DNA of 43,195 nucleotides from IMG/VR virus record IMGVR_UViG_3300020152_000037, positions 1 through 43,195 of that record; one strand, written 5' to 3'. Source of the DNA: a virus. Both the position numbers and the translations under genes were made by a program. This document shows, one piece after another, positions 6,936 through 14,204 of the stretch; the first letter of the stretch is position 1; the number at the start of each line of letters is the position of its first letter. Below the pieces are notes generated by a model. That model was not told the origin of the DNA, searched no databases, and saw only the letters and a list, made by a program, of their open reading frames with translations.

Positions 6936-7677
6936 GCTGAGTAAAGATGACCTTATACGTGAAGCGAACCGAGACGCAACGCTTTCCCCTTACTATGTAT
7001 CGGTCCTCTATGGAGACTACGGTAATCGTAAAACTACCACGGCCTGTTCTATGGTCAAGGAAAAAGGATTACTTCTTAGCTCGGACGATAGCTGGAAAGT
7101 ACTTCTTAATCCTAGACATGAGGAACTTTACAATCGAATTACTGTTGTCCCGTTCGAGGCACTGAGTCAACTTCAATACGTAAAACTTGATGGCTACGAT
7201 ACAATCATTTGGGATACCTTCAGTCAATCTGTGGATGAGTATCTCGACTTACTTTATGATGAAGCAGATTGGGGTGGGAAATTCAGAGAGAAAATTAAGT
7301 CTAAGCATCCTGATCTTAATGGTGTAGAAGCCCTGGCAGCTGTTGATTACCGGGTTACGCGAGACAGTATGCGACCGGTACTCAATAAGCTATTCAAGAA
7401 CACAGAATCTCATATCATTTTCACTTCACAAATGACCGAACCAATTAAGGGACTTAGTCAAAACGAACAGAAGAGACCTTCTATTCCTCAGGCTACTTTT
7501 AAAATTGTTGGCACTAGAGCTGACATCATTGCTAATACCCGTATAATGGGTAATAAAGCTGTTGCTGATGTCACAAACAGCCTAACTCAGTTGGGCAAAA
7601 GCCGTATTGAAGGAATTCAAGGTTCTATGGACCTTGATGCTTTCATTAACAAGTACAAGGAGACTGTTTTCAAATGA
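6919..7677 (+). CDS. Sak4-like RecA-fold ATPase (single-strand annealing/recombination)
   Basis: It has Walker A GDYGNRKTTT near residue 30, a Walker B-like YDTIIWDTFSQS, and HIIFTSQMTEPIKG near the end of the core. This pattern matches phage Sak4-type RecA-fold annealing ATPases, usually paired with an SSB and a RecB/Cas4-type nuclease as here. Start ATG 6919 overlaps the nuclease gene; GTG 6913 is an alternative. It ends by ATGA overlap with the SSB-like gene. Confidence 0.85.
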   Translation: MTTVGKLSKDDLIREANRDATLSPYYVSVLYGDYGNRKTTTACSMVKEKGLLLSSDDSWKVLLNPRHEELYNRITVVPFEALSQLQYVKLDGYDTIIWDTFSQSVDEYLDLLYDEADWGGKFREKIKSKHPDLNGVEALAAVDYRVTRDSMRPVLNKLFKNTESHIIFTSQMTEPIKGLSQNEQKRPSIPQATFKIVGTRADIIANTRIMGNKAVADVTNSLTQLGKSRIEGIQGSMDLDAFINKYKETVFK

Positions 7678-8144
7678 GCATTTTTGGTCAGCTTGACGCT
7701 GCTGCTATCCCCACCAACCCTTTCTTTATCGAGAAGGGTGAATACGAGGCCGAGGTTACTAAGGCCTTCTACAAGACTAATCGTGAAGAGCAGCGGCAGC
7801 TTGTTATTGAGTACACCATCACTGAAGAAGATTCTCAGTTTCTCGATTCTAAGGCTTCGCAGTACTTCACTCTCCCTGATGCAAATATGACCAATGAGAC
7901 TCTCGCTCTTCTTCCTGCTGATGAGCAGAAGGCGATTCGTCGTACTCTTTCTGCTATGAAGCGGACTCTTTGTGGTAACGATGCCAATTCTTCTCAGAAG
8001 GGTCTTGGTGTTGATGCCAATGACCTTAATGATGAGAACTGGGACCCTGAGGTTCTTGTTGGTAAGAAGGTTGCAATTGGTATCAGCAACTACGGTGCTA
8101 ACAATGAGGGTGTTAACATTCGCTGGGTTAACCTGATCGACTAA
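7674..8144 (+). CDS. SSB-like protein (DUF669/DUF2815-type partner of Sak4)
   Basis: This 156-residue acidic protein starts by ATGA overlap with the Sak4-like gene. It has alternating strands (GEYEAEVTKAFYKT, RQLVIEYTI), a KAIRRTLSAMKRTLCG helix, and a closing LVGKKVAIGISNYG ... NIRWVNLID. This fits the single-strand-binding type proteins encoded next to Sak4 in actinobacteriophages; I infer the role from layout and position. Its codons look more uniform than those of its neighbours, which would suit high expression. It is followed by the 335-bp leader of the primase-helicase. Confidence 0.7.
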   Translation: MSIFGQLDAAAIPTNPFFIEKGEYEAEVTKAFYKTNREEQRQLVIEYTITEEDSQFLDSKASQYFTLPDANMTNETLALLPADEQKAIRRTLSAMKRTLCGNDANSSQKGLGVDANDLNDENWDPEVLVGKKVAIGISNYGANNEGVNIRWVNLID

Positions 8145-8249
8145 AATAAAAACATAGGGCCGGACACATTCTGACAGGGGGTGTGGGTAATTTTTCAGTG
8201 TTGACGCACTGAGTCTCTTCCGGGAGTGAGGGGGTACCTCACATTAATT

Positions 8250-8283
8250 AGGGGCACATCTACCCGAAAGGTGTGCCCCTTTT
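8250..8283 (+). terminator. Hairpin 1 of three terminator/RBS cassettes
   Basis: AGGGGCACA (8250-8258) pairs with TGTGCCCCT (8272-8280), followed by a TTTT run. The 3' side continues CCTTTTGAAAGGAGGT, in which CCTTT could pair with AAAGG and hide the Shine-Dalgarno. In the 105 nt before it (8145-8249) there is no gene; I see a CAGTG/CACTG stem around TTGACG (8201-8206) and a GTGAGG/CCTCAC stem. Confidence 0.7.
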
Positions 8284-8298
8284 GAAAGGAGGTAATAT

Positions 8299-8316
8299 TT
8301 GATAGCAAATTCATAG
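8299..8316 (+). CDS. Five-codon minigene (TTG start)
   Basis: A strong AGGAGG (8287-8292) is followed 6 nt later by TTG ATA GCA AAT TCA TAG. The ideal spacing and the parallel with the second cassette make translation plausible. The likely role is as a leader peptide or ribosome-occupancy device rather than a functional protein. It could also be accidental. Confidence 0.4.
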   Translation: MIANS

Positions 8317-8339
8317 CGCATCCGCCTGGCACAAGGCGA

Positions 8340-8381
8340 GGGACCTATCTAACTTTTCGTCGAGCGTGATAGGTCCCTTTT
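8340..8381 (+). terminator. Hairpin 2 of three terminator/RBS cassettes
   Basis: GGGACCTATC (8340-8349) pairs perfectly with GATAGGTCCC (8368-8377) around an 18-nt loop and is followed by TTTT (8378-8381) and GAAAGGAGGT. The same 3' module is found in hairpins 1 and 3. Confidence 0.75.
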
Positions 8382-8396
8382 GAAAGGAGGTATTAT

Positions 8397-8414
8397 ATGT
8401 ATATCACTCACTAA
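8397..8414 (+). CDS. Five-codon minigene (ATG start)
   Basis: AGGAGG (8385-8390) is 6 nt upstream of ATG TAT ATC ACT CAC TAA. Like the unit 100 bp upstream it has a perfect ribosome-binding site and stops after five codons. It is probably regulatory, for example a leader peptide coupled to the next hairpin. Confidence 0.45.
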   Translation: MYITH

Positions 8415-8439
8415 TAATCCAGGGCTAAGCAACGGCCTG

Positions 8440-8466
8440 AGGAACCTACTTAAGTAGGTTCCTTTT
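8440..8466 (+). terminator. Hairpin 3: perfect palindrome directly before the primase-helicase
   Basis: Positions 8440-8463 form a perfect 24-nt palindrome (12-bp arms, centre CTTAAG), followed by TTTT and GGAAGGAGGT, which is the ribosome-binding site of the ATG at 8480. Terminator and translation signal are thus fused, so it probably sets primase-helicase output. Confidence 0.75.
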
Positions 8467-8479
8467 GGAAGGAGGTTAA

Positions 8480-10198
8480 ATGACGAATGAATTCCTTTCT
8501 GAACTGTTTGACGGTCAGGAAGGTATCGTTTATGCCCCTGTTAAAGGGGAAATTTGGGAACAACATTTCTTTGAATGGCCACAGGAGCGAAATAAGTTAG
8601 AAAGACATTTAAAAGATTATGATAAACGAGATGTCTACATTTCACCCGTCTTATTTAATGAGCCAAGAATATCGCCCGAAACATTCAGAGGTACTAACTT
8701 CTTATGGACAGAGTTTGACGGTACCCTACCTTCTGAATACATTCAGCCAACCATTAGAATCGCATCCTCTTTACCTGGACATGAACACTGGTACTGGAAA
8801 CTAGATCACTTTGAGACTGACAAAACTTTAATCGAAGACTTAACACGTCGTATTGCATATCATTATGGTGCAGACTTAAGCGTATGGGATTATCAAAATG
8901 TACTCCGTCCAGTTGACACTTGGAACCATAAAAGAAATAAGCCAGTTGTTCTCCTTGATCGATCTGGCACTGTTTATTCAATGGATAGGTTTTTCTCTCT
9001 TCCTACTGCTCCCGCTGGTTCCAATGTTAGCATTTCGCTTGGATCTCTCCCAAGACGAGACCAAATCTTAGCTAAATACAAATGGTCGTATGATGCGCTT
9101 GATCTCATCTTTAAGGATGAAGTCCCTAAGGGCAGTCGTTCTGATGCACTAGCGCGACTTGTTCATGAGTGCTTAGAAATGGGATTAAGTAATGAGGAAA
9201 CCTACGTACTCCTTGAAGATAGAGACTCAGTATGGGGTAAGTATGTAGGACGTAACGATAGAGAGAAACGACTTGAAGCAACAATCAACAATGTAAGAAG
9301 TCGTAAATCTTTCGTTGCAGAAGTTGTACAAGGTGCACCAGAAGTCTACAGATTCCATGACTTTATGCAAACCAACATTAAGCTGAAGTGGGCTATCGAA
9401 GGTTTGCTCCCTGTGGCTGGTTCTATGGTTATTTTTGGTAAACCTGGTATTGGTAAAAGTACGTTCTCTCTGCGTCTCGCTATGAATTTAGCTCTTGGGA
9501 AGGAGAAGTTTCTACTCTGGAATATTATTAATAAACAACGAGTACTCTTCGTCTCTCTTGAAATGCAACACTATGAAGTCAAAGAATTCTTTAACGATAT
9601 GCAGATACCAGAAGAAGAGCAGCTTGCACTACAGGAGCAGTTCTTTATCTGGCCTATTGGTAATCCTTATCCGTTTGATACCCCTGATCAACAAATTGAA
9701 CTTATTAAGCATATCAAGACGCATAAAATTGAAGCAGTCATCATTGACTCACTCAGTATCGCTATGTACGGATCAGTCAAGGATGATGATGCTATTAAGC
9801 GTCTAAACAGTTTCTTGAATGAAGACGTACGTAGAGATCTTAAGTGTAGTTATATTTTTATTCACCATCCCCGTAAAAAGGGTATCGGTGAAGAGAGAAA
9901 GGATGACGATCAAGATGACGCTTTTGGTTCAACTTACATTAATGCTAATGCACAAACTGTTGTCGTACTTTCATCGAAACCAGGATCAGTAAAGGTTCAT
10001 GTTAAATTACTTAAAACGCGAATGTCTCATGGTATGAAGGACTTTGACATTCAACGCACTCCTGATAGGGGGTTTGTACTTGCTGGAACAGCTGCACCTA
10101 TTACCGGAGAAGTCGTTACTTCTTCCGATGAAACAGGGGAAACCGAAGGCAAGCAAAAGCCAGATGCTCTCTCACTTGGCAAATTGCTTGACATTTAA
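8480..10198 (+). CDS. Primase-helicase (prim-pol-like N-terminus, RecA-fold helicase C-terminus)
   Basis: The 572-residue protein has an N-terminal region with WTEFDG (near 77-81) and SSLPGHEHWYWKLD (near 96-109), matching motifs of archaeo-eukaryotic-type primases. A RepA/DnaB-like helicase follows: Walker A GKPGIGKS (320-327), FVSLEM, Walker B AVIIDS (419-424) and IFIHHPRKK. It would unwind the fork and prime synthesis. The ribosome-binding site AAGGAGG is excellent and follows a three-hairpin leader. The C-terminus ends DALSLGKLLDI, a tail shared with the 41284 protein. It overlaps the exonuclease gene start by 35 nt. Confidence 0.88.
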   Translation: MTNEFLSELFDGQEGIVYAPVKGEIWEQHFFEWPQERNKLERHLKDYDKRDVYISPVLFNEPRISPETFRGTNFLWTEFDGTLPSEYIQPTIRIASSLPGHEHWYWKLDHFETDKTLIEDLTRRIAYHYGADLSVWDYQNVLRPVDTWNHKRNKPVVLLDRSGTVYSMDRFFSLPTAPAGSNVSISLGSLPRRDQILAKYKWSYDALDLIFKDEVPKGSRSDALARLVHECLEMGLSNEETYVLLEDRDSVWGKYVGRNDREKRLEATINNVRSRKSFVAEVVQGAPEVYRFHDFMQTNIKLKWAIEGLLPVAGSMVIFGKPGIGKSTFSLRLAMNLALGKEKFLLWNIINKQRVLFVSLEMQHYEVKEFFNDMQIPEEEQLALQEQFFIWPIGNPYPFDTPDQQIELIKHIKTHKIEAVIIDSLSIAMYGSVKDDDAIKRLNSFLNEDVRRDLKCSYIFIHHPRKKGIGEERKDDDQDDAFGSTYINANAQTVVVLSSKPGSVKVHVKLLKTRMSHGMKDFDIQRTPDRGFVLAGTAAPITGEVVTSSDETGETEGKQKPDALSLGKLLDI

Positions 10199-10694
10199 TT
10201 ACATAGCAGTAGACACCGAAGGTTTTGCTCCTAATCCTTTGGGCATCTCAGTAGCACATCCTGCTTTAGAGTCGATGTATTTTCCTATCGGCCACAGGGA
10301 GGATGTCAACATTGATGCAGAAGTATACGAATACCTTGTTCATGTACTTAAAACGGTTCGCTATAGGATTATGCATCATGCTGGGCATGATCTTATTGTT
10401 CTGCCTTTTCTTTTTGATCTTCCTTTTGTGGATACGATGATCCTAGCTCATATGGTTGATGAAAACCTAATGAGCAAAGGTTTGGACTATCTCCATAAAT
10501 ACTACTGTGGCGGCGATGGTAAACAGATGGACCCTTTAATGGATTCCATCATTAAGACTATGGGCTGGGATTACGTCCCTTTTGAGTTGATGAATATGTA
10601 CGCTGAAGAAGACGCACGAATCACTATGCAGTTATTCCAAAAGTTGCTCGATATGTATGAAGAACAATTCGGTCCCCTCTGGAGTGAAGTATGA
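10164..10694 (+). CDS. 3'-5' exonuclease (DnaQ/PolA DEDD type), separate from the polymerase
   Basis: The protein carries the three Exo motifs: YIAVDTEG, HHAGHDLIVL, and NMYAEEDARITMQLF (Y-x3-D type). This is the proofreading domain normally fused to family A polymerases; here the polymerase domain is encoded 4.2 kb downstream at 14930. Start ATG 10164 is inside the primase gene; no better start with a Shine-Dalgarno is visible, and TTG 10188 is possible. The stop overlaps the next ATG. It probably acts with the separate polymerase. Confidence 0.85.
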   Translation: MLSHLANCLTFNYIAVDTEGFAPNPLGISVAHPALESMYFPIGHREDVNIDAEVYEYLVHVLKTVRYRIMHHAGHDLIVLPFLFDLPFVDTMILAHMVDENLMSKGLDYLHKYYCGGDGKQMDPLMDSIIKTMGWDYVPFELMNMYAEEDARITMQLFQKLLDMYEEQFGPLWSEV

Positions 10695-10990
10695 GCGCTC
10701 TGTTATACATTATCAGCCCTGTGGCCGCACTCGCTTTGGTTTGTCTTTTCCTTATTCTGATGTATGTTAAGATAGTTAACTATGGGGTACCTAAGTTTTC
10801 TACTTCACATCGGCATCCTGAGAATAAGCGGACTAGAAGAAAGCGTAAGGAGGTGACAGTTAAGAAGCAGACTACGAATATTATCGATCCAATCAAAGAG
10901 GAGACTAGCTACTTTTCAGATCTTAAGAGTACAACAGCTGAATCTGTTAGAGGCTTTAATGCCGAACTCAACAAGATTGCGAAAGGGTAA
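10691..10990 (+). CDS. Single-span membrane protein with basic cytoplasmic tail, 99 aa
   Basis: An N-terminal hydrophobic segment (LLYIISPVAALALVCLFLIL) is followed by a strongly basic stretch (NKRTRRKRKEVTVKKQ) and a polar C-terminal half. The topology would leave most of the protein in the cytoplasm. It starts by ATGA overlap with the exonuclease. A role in anchoring replication or a lysis accessory is possible, but nothing in the sequence decides it. Confidence 0.7.
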   Translation: MSALLYIISPVAALALVCLFLILMYVKIVNYGVPKFSTSHRHPENKRTRRKRKEVTVKKQTTNIIDPIKEETSYFSDLKSTTAESVRGFNAELNKIAKG

Positions 10991-10999
10991 AAGTTAATA

Positions 11000-11233
11000 A
11001 TGTCATCTGGTAAGCATCTAGATACAGGAGCATTTGCCACAGGTTCAGCAACTTACTCTGGACTACATAGAGCCGGAGAGATGGACATGGGTGTAGGTTT
11101 TTGGCCCATGGGTGATAGGTCGCGTGATAGGCTAATTGATTTAGGCAATGGAAACGGAACTGGAGTATACGAAGAAAGGGAACCTGTTGACAAATACACC
11201 AAGTACTACTCCCCCAACAGATCCAAACGATGA
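11000..11233 (+). CDS. Small hypothetical protein, 77 aa
   Basis: MSSGKHLDTGAFATGSATYS is followed by a glycine- and aspartate-rich segment. The ribosome-binding site is weak. Its last 86 nt overlap the next gene in another frame, so one of the two boundaries may be wrong. Function unknown. Confidence 0.55.
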   Translation: MSSGKHLDTGAFATGSATYSGLHRAGEMDMGVGFWPMGDRSRDRLIDLGNGNGTGVYEEREPVDKYTKYYSPNRSKR

Positions 11234-11468
11234 CCCAGAAAAGCTCTTTCCTGGAATATGGGAACCAGTTAAGGAACGTTTAGGTTTTGAGTCTAGGCAA
11301 TTAACTGAAGATACTTTTCAGATTCGCTCTAAGAGTCATGAAATCACGGTCACAAAAAAGGGATACGAACTTTTTAAGACTGATTCTCCCGAATGGCAGA
11401 TGTGGCTTTTTAACAATGGGATTACATCTACTCCCCGTTCGGATTGGAAATTTACATGGCCGTCCTAG
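11148..11468 (+). CDS. Hypothetical protein, about 106 aa; start uncertain
   Basis: From about residue 27 the frame looks well formed (DDPEKLFPGIWEPVKERLGF ... DSPEWQMWLFNNGI). The first part overlaps the preceding gene, so the true start may be later, for example a TTG after the GAAAGGGAA around 11177-11185. It ends overlapping the endolysin start by 13 nt. No family recognised. Confidence 0.6.
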   Translation: METELEYTKKGNLLTNTPSTTPPTDPNDDPEKLFPGIWEPVKERLGFESRQLTEDTFQIRSKSHEITVTKKGYELFKTDSPEWQMWLFNNGITSTPRSDWKFTWPS

Positions 11469-12235
11469 TTCCCTGTCTCGTCACCTTACGTAGTGAATTT
11501 AATAAAATCGCTCCTAATCGAGATAAAGAATCTGATGGTTGGATTGGAAACGCGGCCCATCGAAAAACTAAGTCTGATCATAATCCTGATAAAAACAACA
11601 GAGTACATGCTGTTGACGTAGATGATGATCTGCGTGTTCCTGGCTTAAGCATGGAAAAGTGTGTGCAGGCTATTCTTGCTGAATGCAGAAAGTCTGGCAC
11701 TTCTGGAAAGGATAGAGGACGACTCAAGTACATCATCTATGAGGGGAGAATCTGGGAGGCAAGTAATAATTGGGAAGAAGAAGATTACGACGGTCCAAAT
11801 GCCCATGATAAGCACGCTCACTTTAGTGCAGAATCTGATTTCGAATTTTCTAACGATACACGTCCGTGGGGTTTAGTAGAAAAGTTTGGAGATGAACTTC
11901 CAGTGGATCAGGTAACATTTAATAGAATGTTTGCTGAAGCCTTAAAGCAGGCTGATGAAGAATTTGCCGATGTTTTAAGCAAGGCTATCTATGAAGTTAA
12001 TGTTCCTGACTATGCCGAAAAAATTACTCCTGAAGAAGAAAAGAAAGGTAAGAAGCGGCGTCTTCTTACAATTGCACAGTGGCTTGGTTGGTCTGATGGA
12101 CGTGCAGATGTTGCACGTGTTGAGAAGCAGGTTAATGAACTCAGTAATAAATTGGACAAGTTAAGTGAAGCTGTTGACACCTTATCCAGCATTTTAGTAA
12201 CCAAGCCCGATTCACGAGGAGCTGTGAACTTATGA
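11456..12235 (+). CDS. M15-type peptidase endolysin (D-Ala-D-Ala carboxypeptidase/endopeptidase-like)
   Basis: The 259-residue protein has SDHNPD (H42) and HAVDVD (H51, D54) plus HDKHAHF (H117-H122), the zinc-binding and catalytic pattern of VanY/peptidase M15-like enzymes that cut peptidoglycan cross-links. The N-terminal catalytic domain is followed by a C-terminal coiled coil (VEKQVNELSNKLDKLSEAV) in place of a classic cell-wall binding repeat. Start ATG 11456 is preferred over 11444, though neither has a strong Shine-Dalgarno. The holin gene follows by ATGA overlap, making a lysis pair. Confidence 0.85.
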   Translation: MAVLVPCLVTLRSEFNKIAPNRDKESDGWIGNAAHRKTKSDHNPDKNNRVHAVDVDDDLRVPGLSMEKCVQAILAECRKSGTSGKDRGRLKYIIYEGRIWEASNNWEEEDYDGPNAHDKHAHFSAESDFEFSNDTRPWGLVEKFGDELPVDQVTFNRMFAEALKQADEEFADVLSKAIYEVNVPDYAEKITPEEEKKGKKRRLLTIAQWLGWSDGRADVARVEKQVNELSNKLDKLSEAVDTLSSILVTKPDSRGAVNL

Positions 12236-12546
12236 CTAGTAAGTTAGAGCAGTTTGTTGCTAGTGATAAGAAGCCTAAGGAACCTGCTGCTAATATTGGT
12301 ACTACTGTAGGTTTTCTTACGGCAGTTTTTGTCTTAGTCAACAACTTCTGGCCTAACATTATCAAGGACAACGTACAGGAAGCAATCATTTCGATTGCTG
12401 CAATTTTGTTACCCTTTATTACTAGCTTGTTGATTCGCCGTAAGGTCTGGTCTCCAGCAAGTGTCGAGGACTTATTGGAAGAAGCTGTTACAGAAGCTAA
12501 CTCTTCCAATAATCCTCCTACTCCCCCAGCCCCACGCTTAATGTAA
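12232..12546 (+). CDS. Holin, two transmembrane segments
   Basis: This 104-residue protein has a polar N-terminus (TSKLEQFVASDKKPKEP) and two hydrophobic segments (TTVGFLTAVFVLVNNFWP and EAIISIAAILLPFITSLL). A charged C-terminal tail ends in a proline run. Size, topology and ATGA coupling to the M15 endolysin all fit a phage holin. A hairpin with terminator shape follows at 12557. Confidence 0.8.
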   Translation: MTSKLEQFVASDKKPKEPAANIGTTVGFLTAVFVLVNNFWPNIIKDNVQEAIISIAAILLPFITSLLIRRKVWSPASVEDLLEEAVTEANSSNNPPTPPAPRLM

Positions 12547-12556
12547 CTACTAACTA

Positions 12557-12582
12557 AGAGGGGCCATTAATTTGGCCCCTCT
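12557..12582 (+). terminator. Terminator-like hairpin after the lysis pair
   Basis: AGAGGGGCCA pairs perfectly with TGGCCCCTCT around a 6-nt loop, starting 11 nt after the holin stop. There is only ATT after the stem, so termination may be incomplete. Confidence 0.65.
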
Positions 12583-12620
12583 ATTGGCAAAGGAGTTGCC
12601 CACTAGAGATAGGTTAAACT

Positions 12621-12890
12621 ATGGATTTCCGTGTCGAAGGAACTGGCATTTCTCAACATGTTTCTGGCTTTTTTAACAATACACCTGAGTTTGATCCGCT
12701 TACAGGTAATCACCACTGGGCAATTTTTGCTAATTGGAAATGTGCCGATCCTCAGGGTGTAATGATGGGTAAGGGTGGAATGCATCTAGATAGGGAAAAT
12801 CTCGAATCTATAAGTCCTCCTATGTGTCTATTCTGTGAAAAAGTTTGGACTCCTCAGCTTGCACTCCATAAATGTGAAGGTGTAGAATGA
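12621..12890 (+). CDS. Small putative zinc-binding protein, 89 aa
   Basis: The protein has an N-terminal beta-type region and a C-terminal CLFCEKVWT ... HKC, a C-x2-C ... H-x-C metal-binding pattern. It starts with a weak ribosome-binding site (GATAGG) and is coupled by ATGA to the next gene. Function unknown; it belongs to the run of small zinc proteins between the two polymerase pieces. Confidence 0.7.
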   Translation: MDFRVEGTGISQHVSGFFNNTPEFDPLTGNHHWAIFANWKCADPQGVMMGKGGMHLDRENLESISPPMCLFCEKVWTPQLALHKCEGVE

Positions 12891-13072
12891 GTAAAATATG
12901 GGCTTACCGTTTTGGAGGCTCAGCTAAGCACGTATTAGTTAGTACTAAGAAAACACGCTCAGTTTGTGGCCGGGCACCTAAACTATACTGGCAATCCTGG
13001 AAGACCGATCCAGAAGGACTTGCTAAGTTAGAAAAATGTAAAAGATGTGTCTTTCTCCTGACACCGAAATAA
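12887..13072 (+). CDS. Small basic Cys-containing protein, 61 aa
   Basis: A basic protein (net positive) with VCGRAPK and EKCKRCVFLL, so three cysteines that may bind metal. Coupled by ATGA to the upstream gene. It ends just before an unusually GC-rich gene-free patch (13080-13228). Function unknown. Confidence 0.7.
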   Translation: MSKIWAYRFGGSAKHVLVSTKKTRSVCGRAPKLYWQSWKTDPEGLAKLEKCKRCVFLLTPK

Positions 13073-13120
13073 CCTACTTCTGCACTTATCCCGCTAGCCT
13101 GGCAGCATCGGCAGCCATGA

Positions 13121-13228
13121 TCACCTAGCAGTAGCCCGCTGTACGTACAGCTCACGGCCTATCAGGTCTGCCAGGTATCCCTTGGTAGGGTCGTCCAGGG
13201 AGACGCTCTCAGCGGGCTGAAATAACAT
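13121..13228 (-). pseudogene. Possible gene remnant on the opposite strand in a GC-rich patch
   Basis: On the minus strand an ATG at 13228 opens a 35-codon frame: MLFQPAESVSLDDP, then GYLADLIGREL, then a stop. The GYLxDLIxxR stretch resembles the repeated core of small actinobacterial phage proteins. After the stop a shifted frame reads MAADAARLAG. The patch is visibly more GC-rich than its surroundings and runs against the operon, so it looks like a decayed imported fragment. The same DNA contains an inverted repeat AGCCCGCTG/CAGCGGGCT (13133-13141/13210-13218) and the palindrome GCTGTACGTACAGC, so a structured RNA is the alternative. No Shine-Dalgarno is visible. Confidence 0.35.
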
Positions 13229-13246
13229 ATGAAGAAAGAAGGTTAG

Positions 13247-13426
13247 GTGGACTCTTCATATAATCAGTACGCACGTCATCTTAAGCATAATTTAATCCAT
13301 AAATTTAAACTTAATAGAGATGAAGTTAAGCATTACCTGAGACAGCACAGACAGTGGTTAAAAATGCAGTATACATTAGGAGTAAATCCAGTCAATCTTG
13401 CCAGAAAGATTAGGAAAGAAGGTTAG
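13247..13426 (+). CDS. Small basic hypothetical protein, 59 aa (GTG start)
   Basis: A frame opens at GTG 13247 after AAAGAAGG and runs to TAG 13424-13426. It encodes VDSSYNQYARHLKHN, a histidine/lysine-rich helix and KMQYTLGVNPVNL, ending IRKEG. The same 17-base sequence precedes this gene and the next, providing each with its ribosome-binding site and GTG. The composition suggests a basic nucleic-acid binding protein, but no family is recognised. Confidence 0.65.
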   Translation: MDSSYNQYARHLKHNLIHKFKLNRDEVKHYLRQHRQWLKMQYTLGVNPVNLARKIRKEG

Positions 13427-13612
13427 GTGGGTACTTACAAAGCACATGGTAAACACACAGGACATAATAACAAAAATAGGGGAAGGACTAAAGTACGCAA
13501 GAAATTAGCACAAACGTTTTCTAATCACGGAGATCACTTTGATGAGTGCTATCTTGTGATGTATCCGACAGATCCTAATAACTACTGTACCTGTTATGAT
13601 TGGTGGGATTGA
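13427..13612 (+). CDS. Small His/Cys protein, 61 aa (GTG start)
   Basis: GTG 13427 directly follows the previous stop and uses AAAGAAGG as ribosome-binding site. The N-terminal half is very basic with several histidines (YKAHGKHTGHNNKNRGRTK). The C-terminal half has HFDECYLVMYP and YCTCYDWWD. The metal-type residues could bind zinc. The stop overlaps the next ATG (TGATG). Function unknown. Confidence 0.7.
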   Translation: MGTYKAHGKHTGHNNKNRGRTKVRKKLAQTFSNHGDHFDECYLVMYPTDPNNYCTCYDWWD

Positions 13613-13833
13613 TGGTAGTTGTTATTCCTGATCCACCTACGGTGTATCTTAAGGAACATGCGGATCACCTTGAATTTGCTCCCAATAGTGTGGTTTATCT
13701 TTCTAACCACCTAGGCGAATTACAAATCAAGATATGCGACCTCTGTGGCTATGAGACAATCAGATGCATGCATATCAGAAATAGAACTGATTTTGAGAAG
13801 AACACCATCACTTGTCTACTATGTGGGGAATGA
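13612..13833 (+). CDS. Stand-alone zinc-ribbon protein, 73 aa
   Basis: The start ATG 13612 overlaps the previous stop. The C-terminal half has IKICDLCGYET, a central CMH and ITCLLCGE, forming a C-x2-C ... C-x-H ... C-x2-C zinc ribbon. The same domain forms the C-terminal half of the next gene (IKICATC ... CRH ... ICGLCGS), so the two are paralogous. Its stop overlaps the next ATG. Confidence 0.75.
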   Translation: MVVVIPDPPTVYLKEHADHLEFAPNSVVYLSNHLGELQIKICDLCGYETIRCMHIRNRTDFEKNTITCLLCGE

Positions 13834-14204
13834 TGTTAACTAGAGAAGAAGAGCACAGATTAGCTGCTGTACTTGGTGTCTCCAAGAGGGATATTCAAGA
13901 GAATATCAAAGCAGCTGAAGAGTACACAGTAGAAACTGTTTATTGGCTTGCTAATCGATTGAAAGAATTAAATACCGAACTTAAGCAGAAACCGCGTATT
14001 CAAGAAGTAGCAGTTGTACATCGCCACAGGGAGGGCTATGGGCTACTTGTTGAAGAGCTGCAGAACGATAAAGGAACTCTTGCTGTAAAGATCTGTGCTA
14101 CGTGCCATCTTATCGTAGACGTACAATGTCGGCACGATATGGTTAAGAAATTAGAAGGTAAATTTATTTGTGGACTATGTGGGAGTAGGGTAAATGCTGA
14201 CTAA
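13833..14204 (+). CDS. Helical domain fused to zinc ribbon, 123 aa
   Basis: ATG 13833 gives MLTREEEHRLAAVL, matching the start of the following gene (MLTKEEEAKLASI). The N-terminal 55 residues are helical and charged. The C-terminal half has VKICATCHLI, a CRH and FICGLCGSR, the zinc ribbon also found in the preceding gene. The protein thus joins domains that its two neighbours carry separately. It was probably formed by duplication and fusion. Function unknown. Confidence 0.75.
   Translation: MLTREEEHRLAAVLGVSKRDIQENIKAAEEYTVETVYWLANRLKELNTELKQKPRIQEVAVVHRHREGYGLLVEELQNDKGTLAVKICATCHLIVDVQCRHDMVKKLEGKFICGLCGSRVNAD

Noticed and set aside
8161-8249. Promoter using TTGACG at 8201
   Set aside because: No acceptable -10 box is found 16-18 nt downstream, and TTGACG sits in a hairpin loop.
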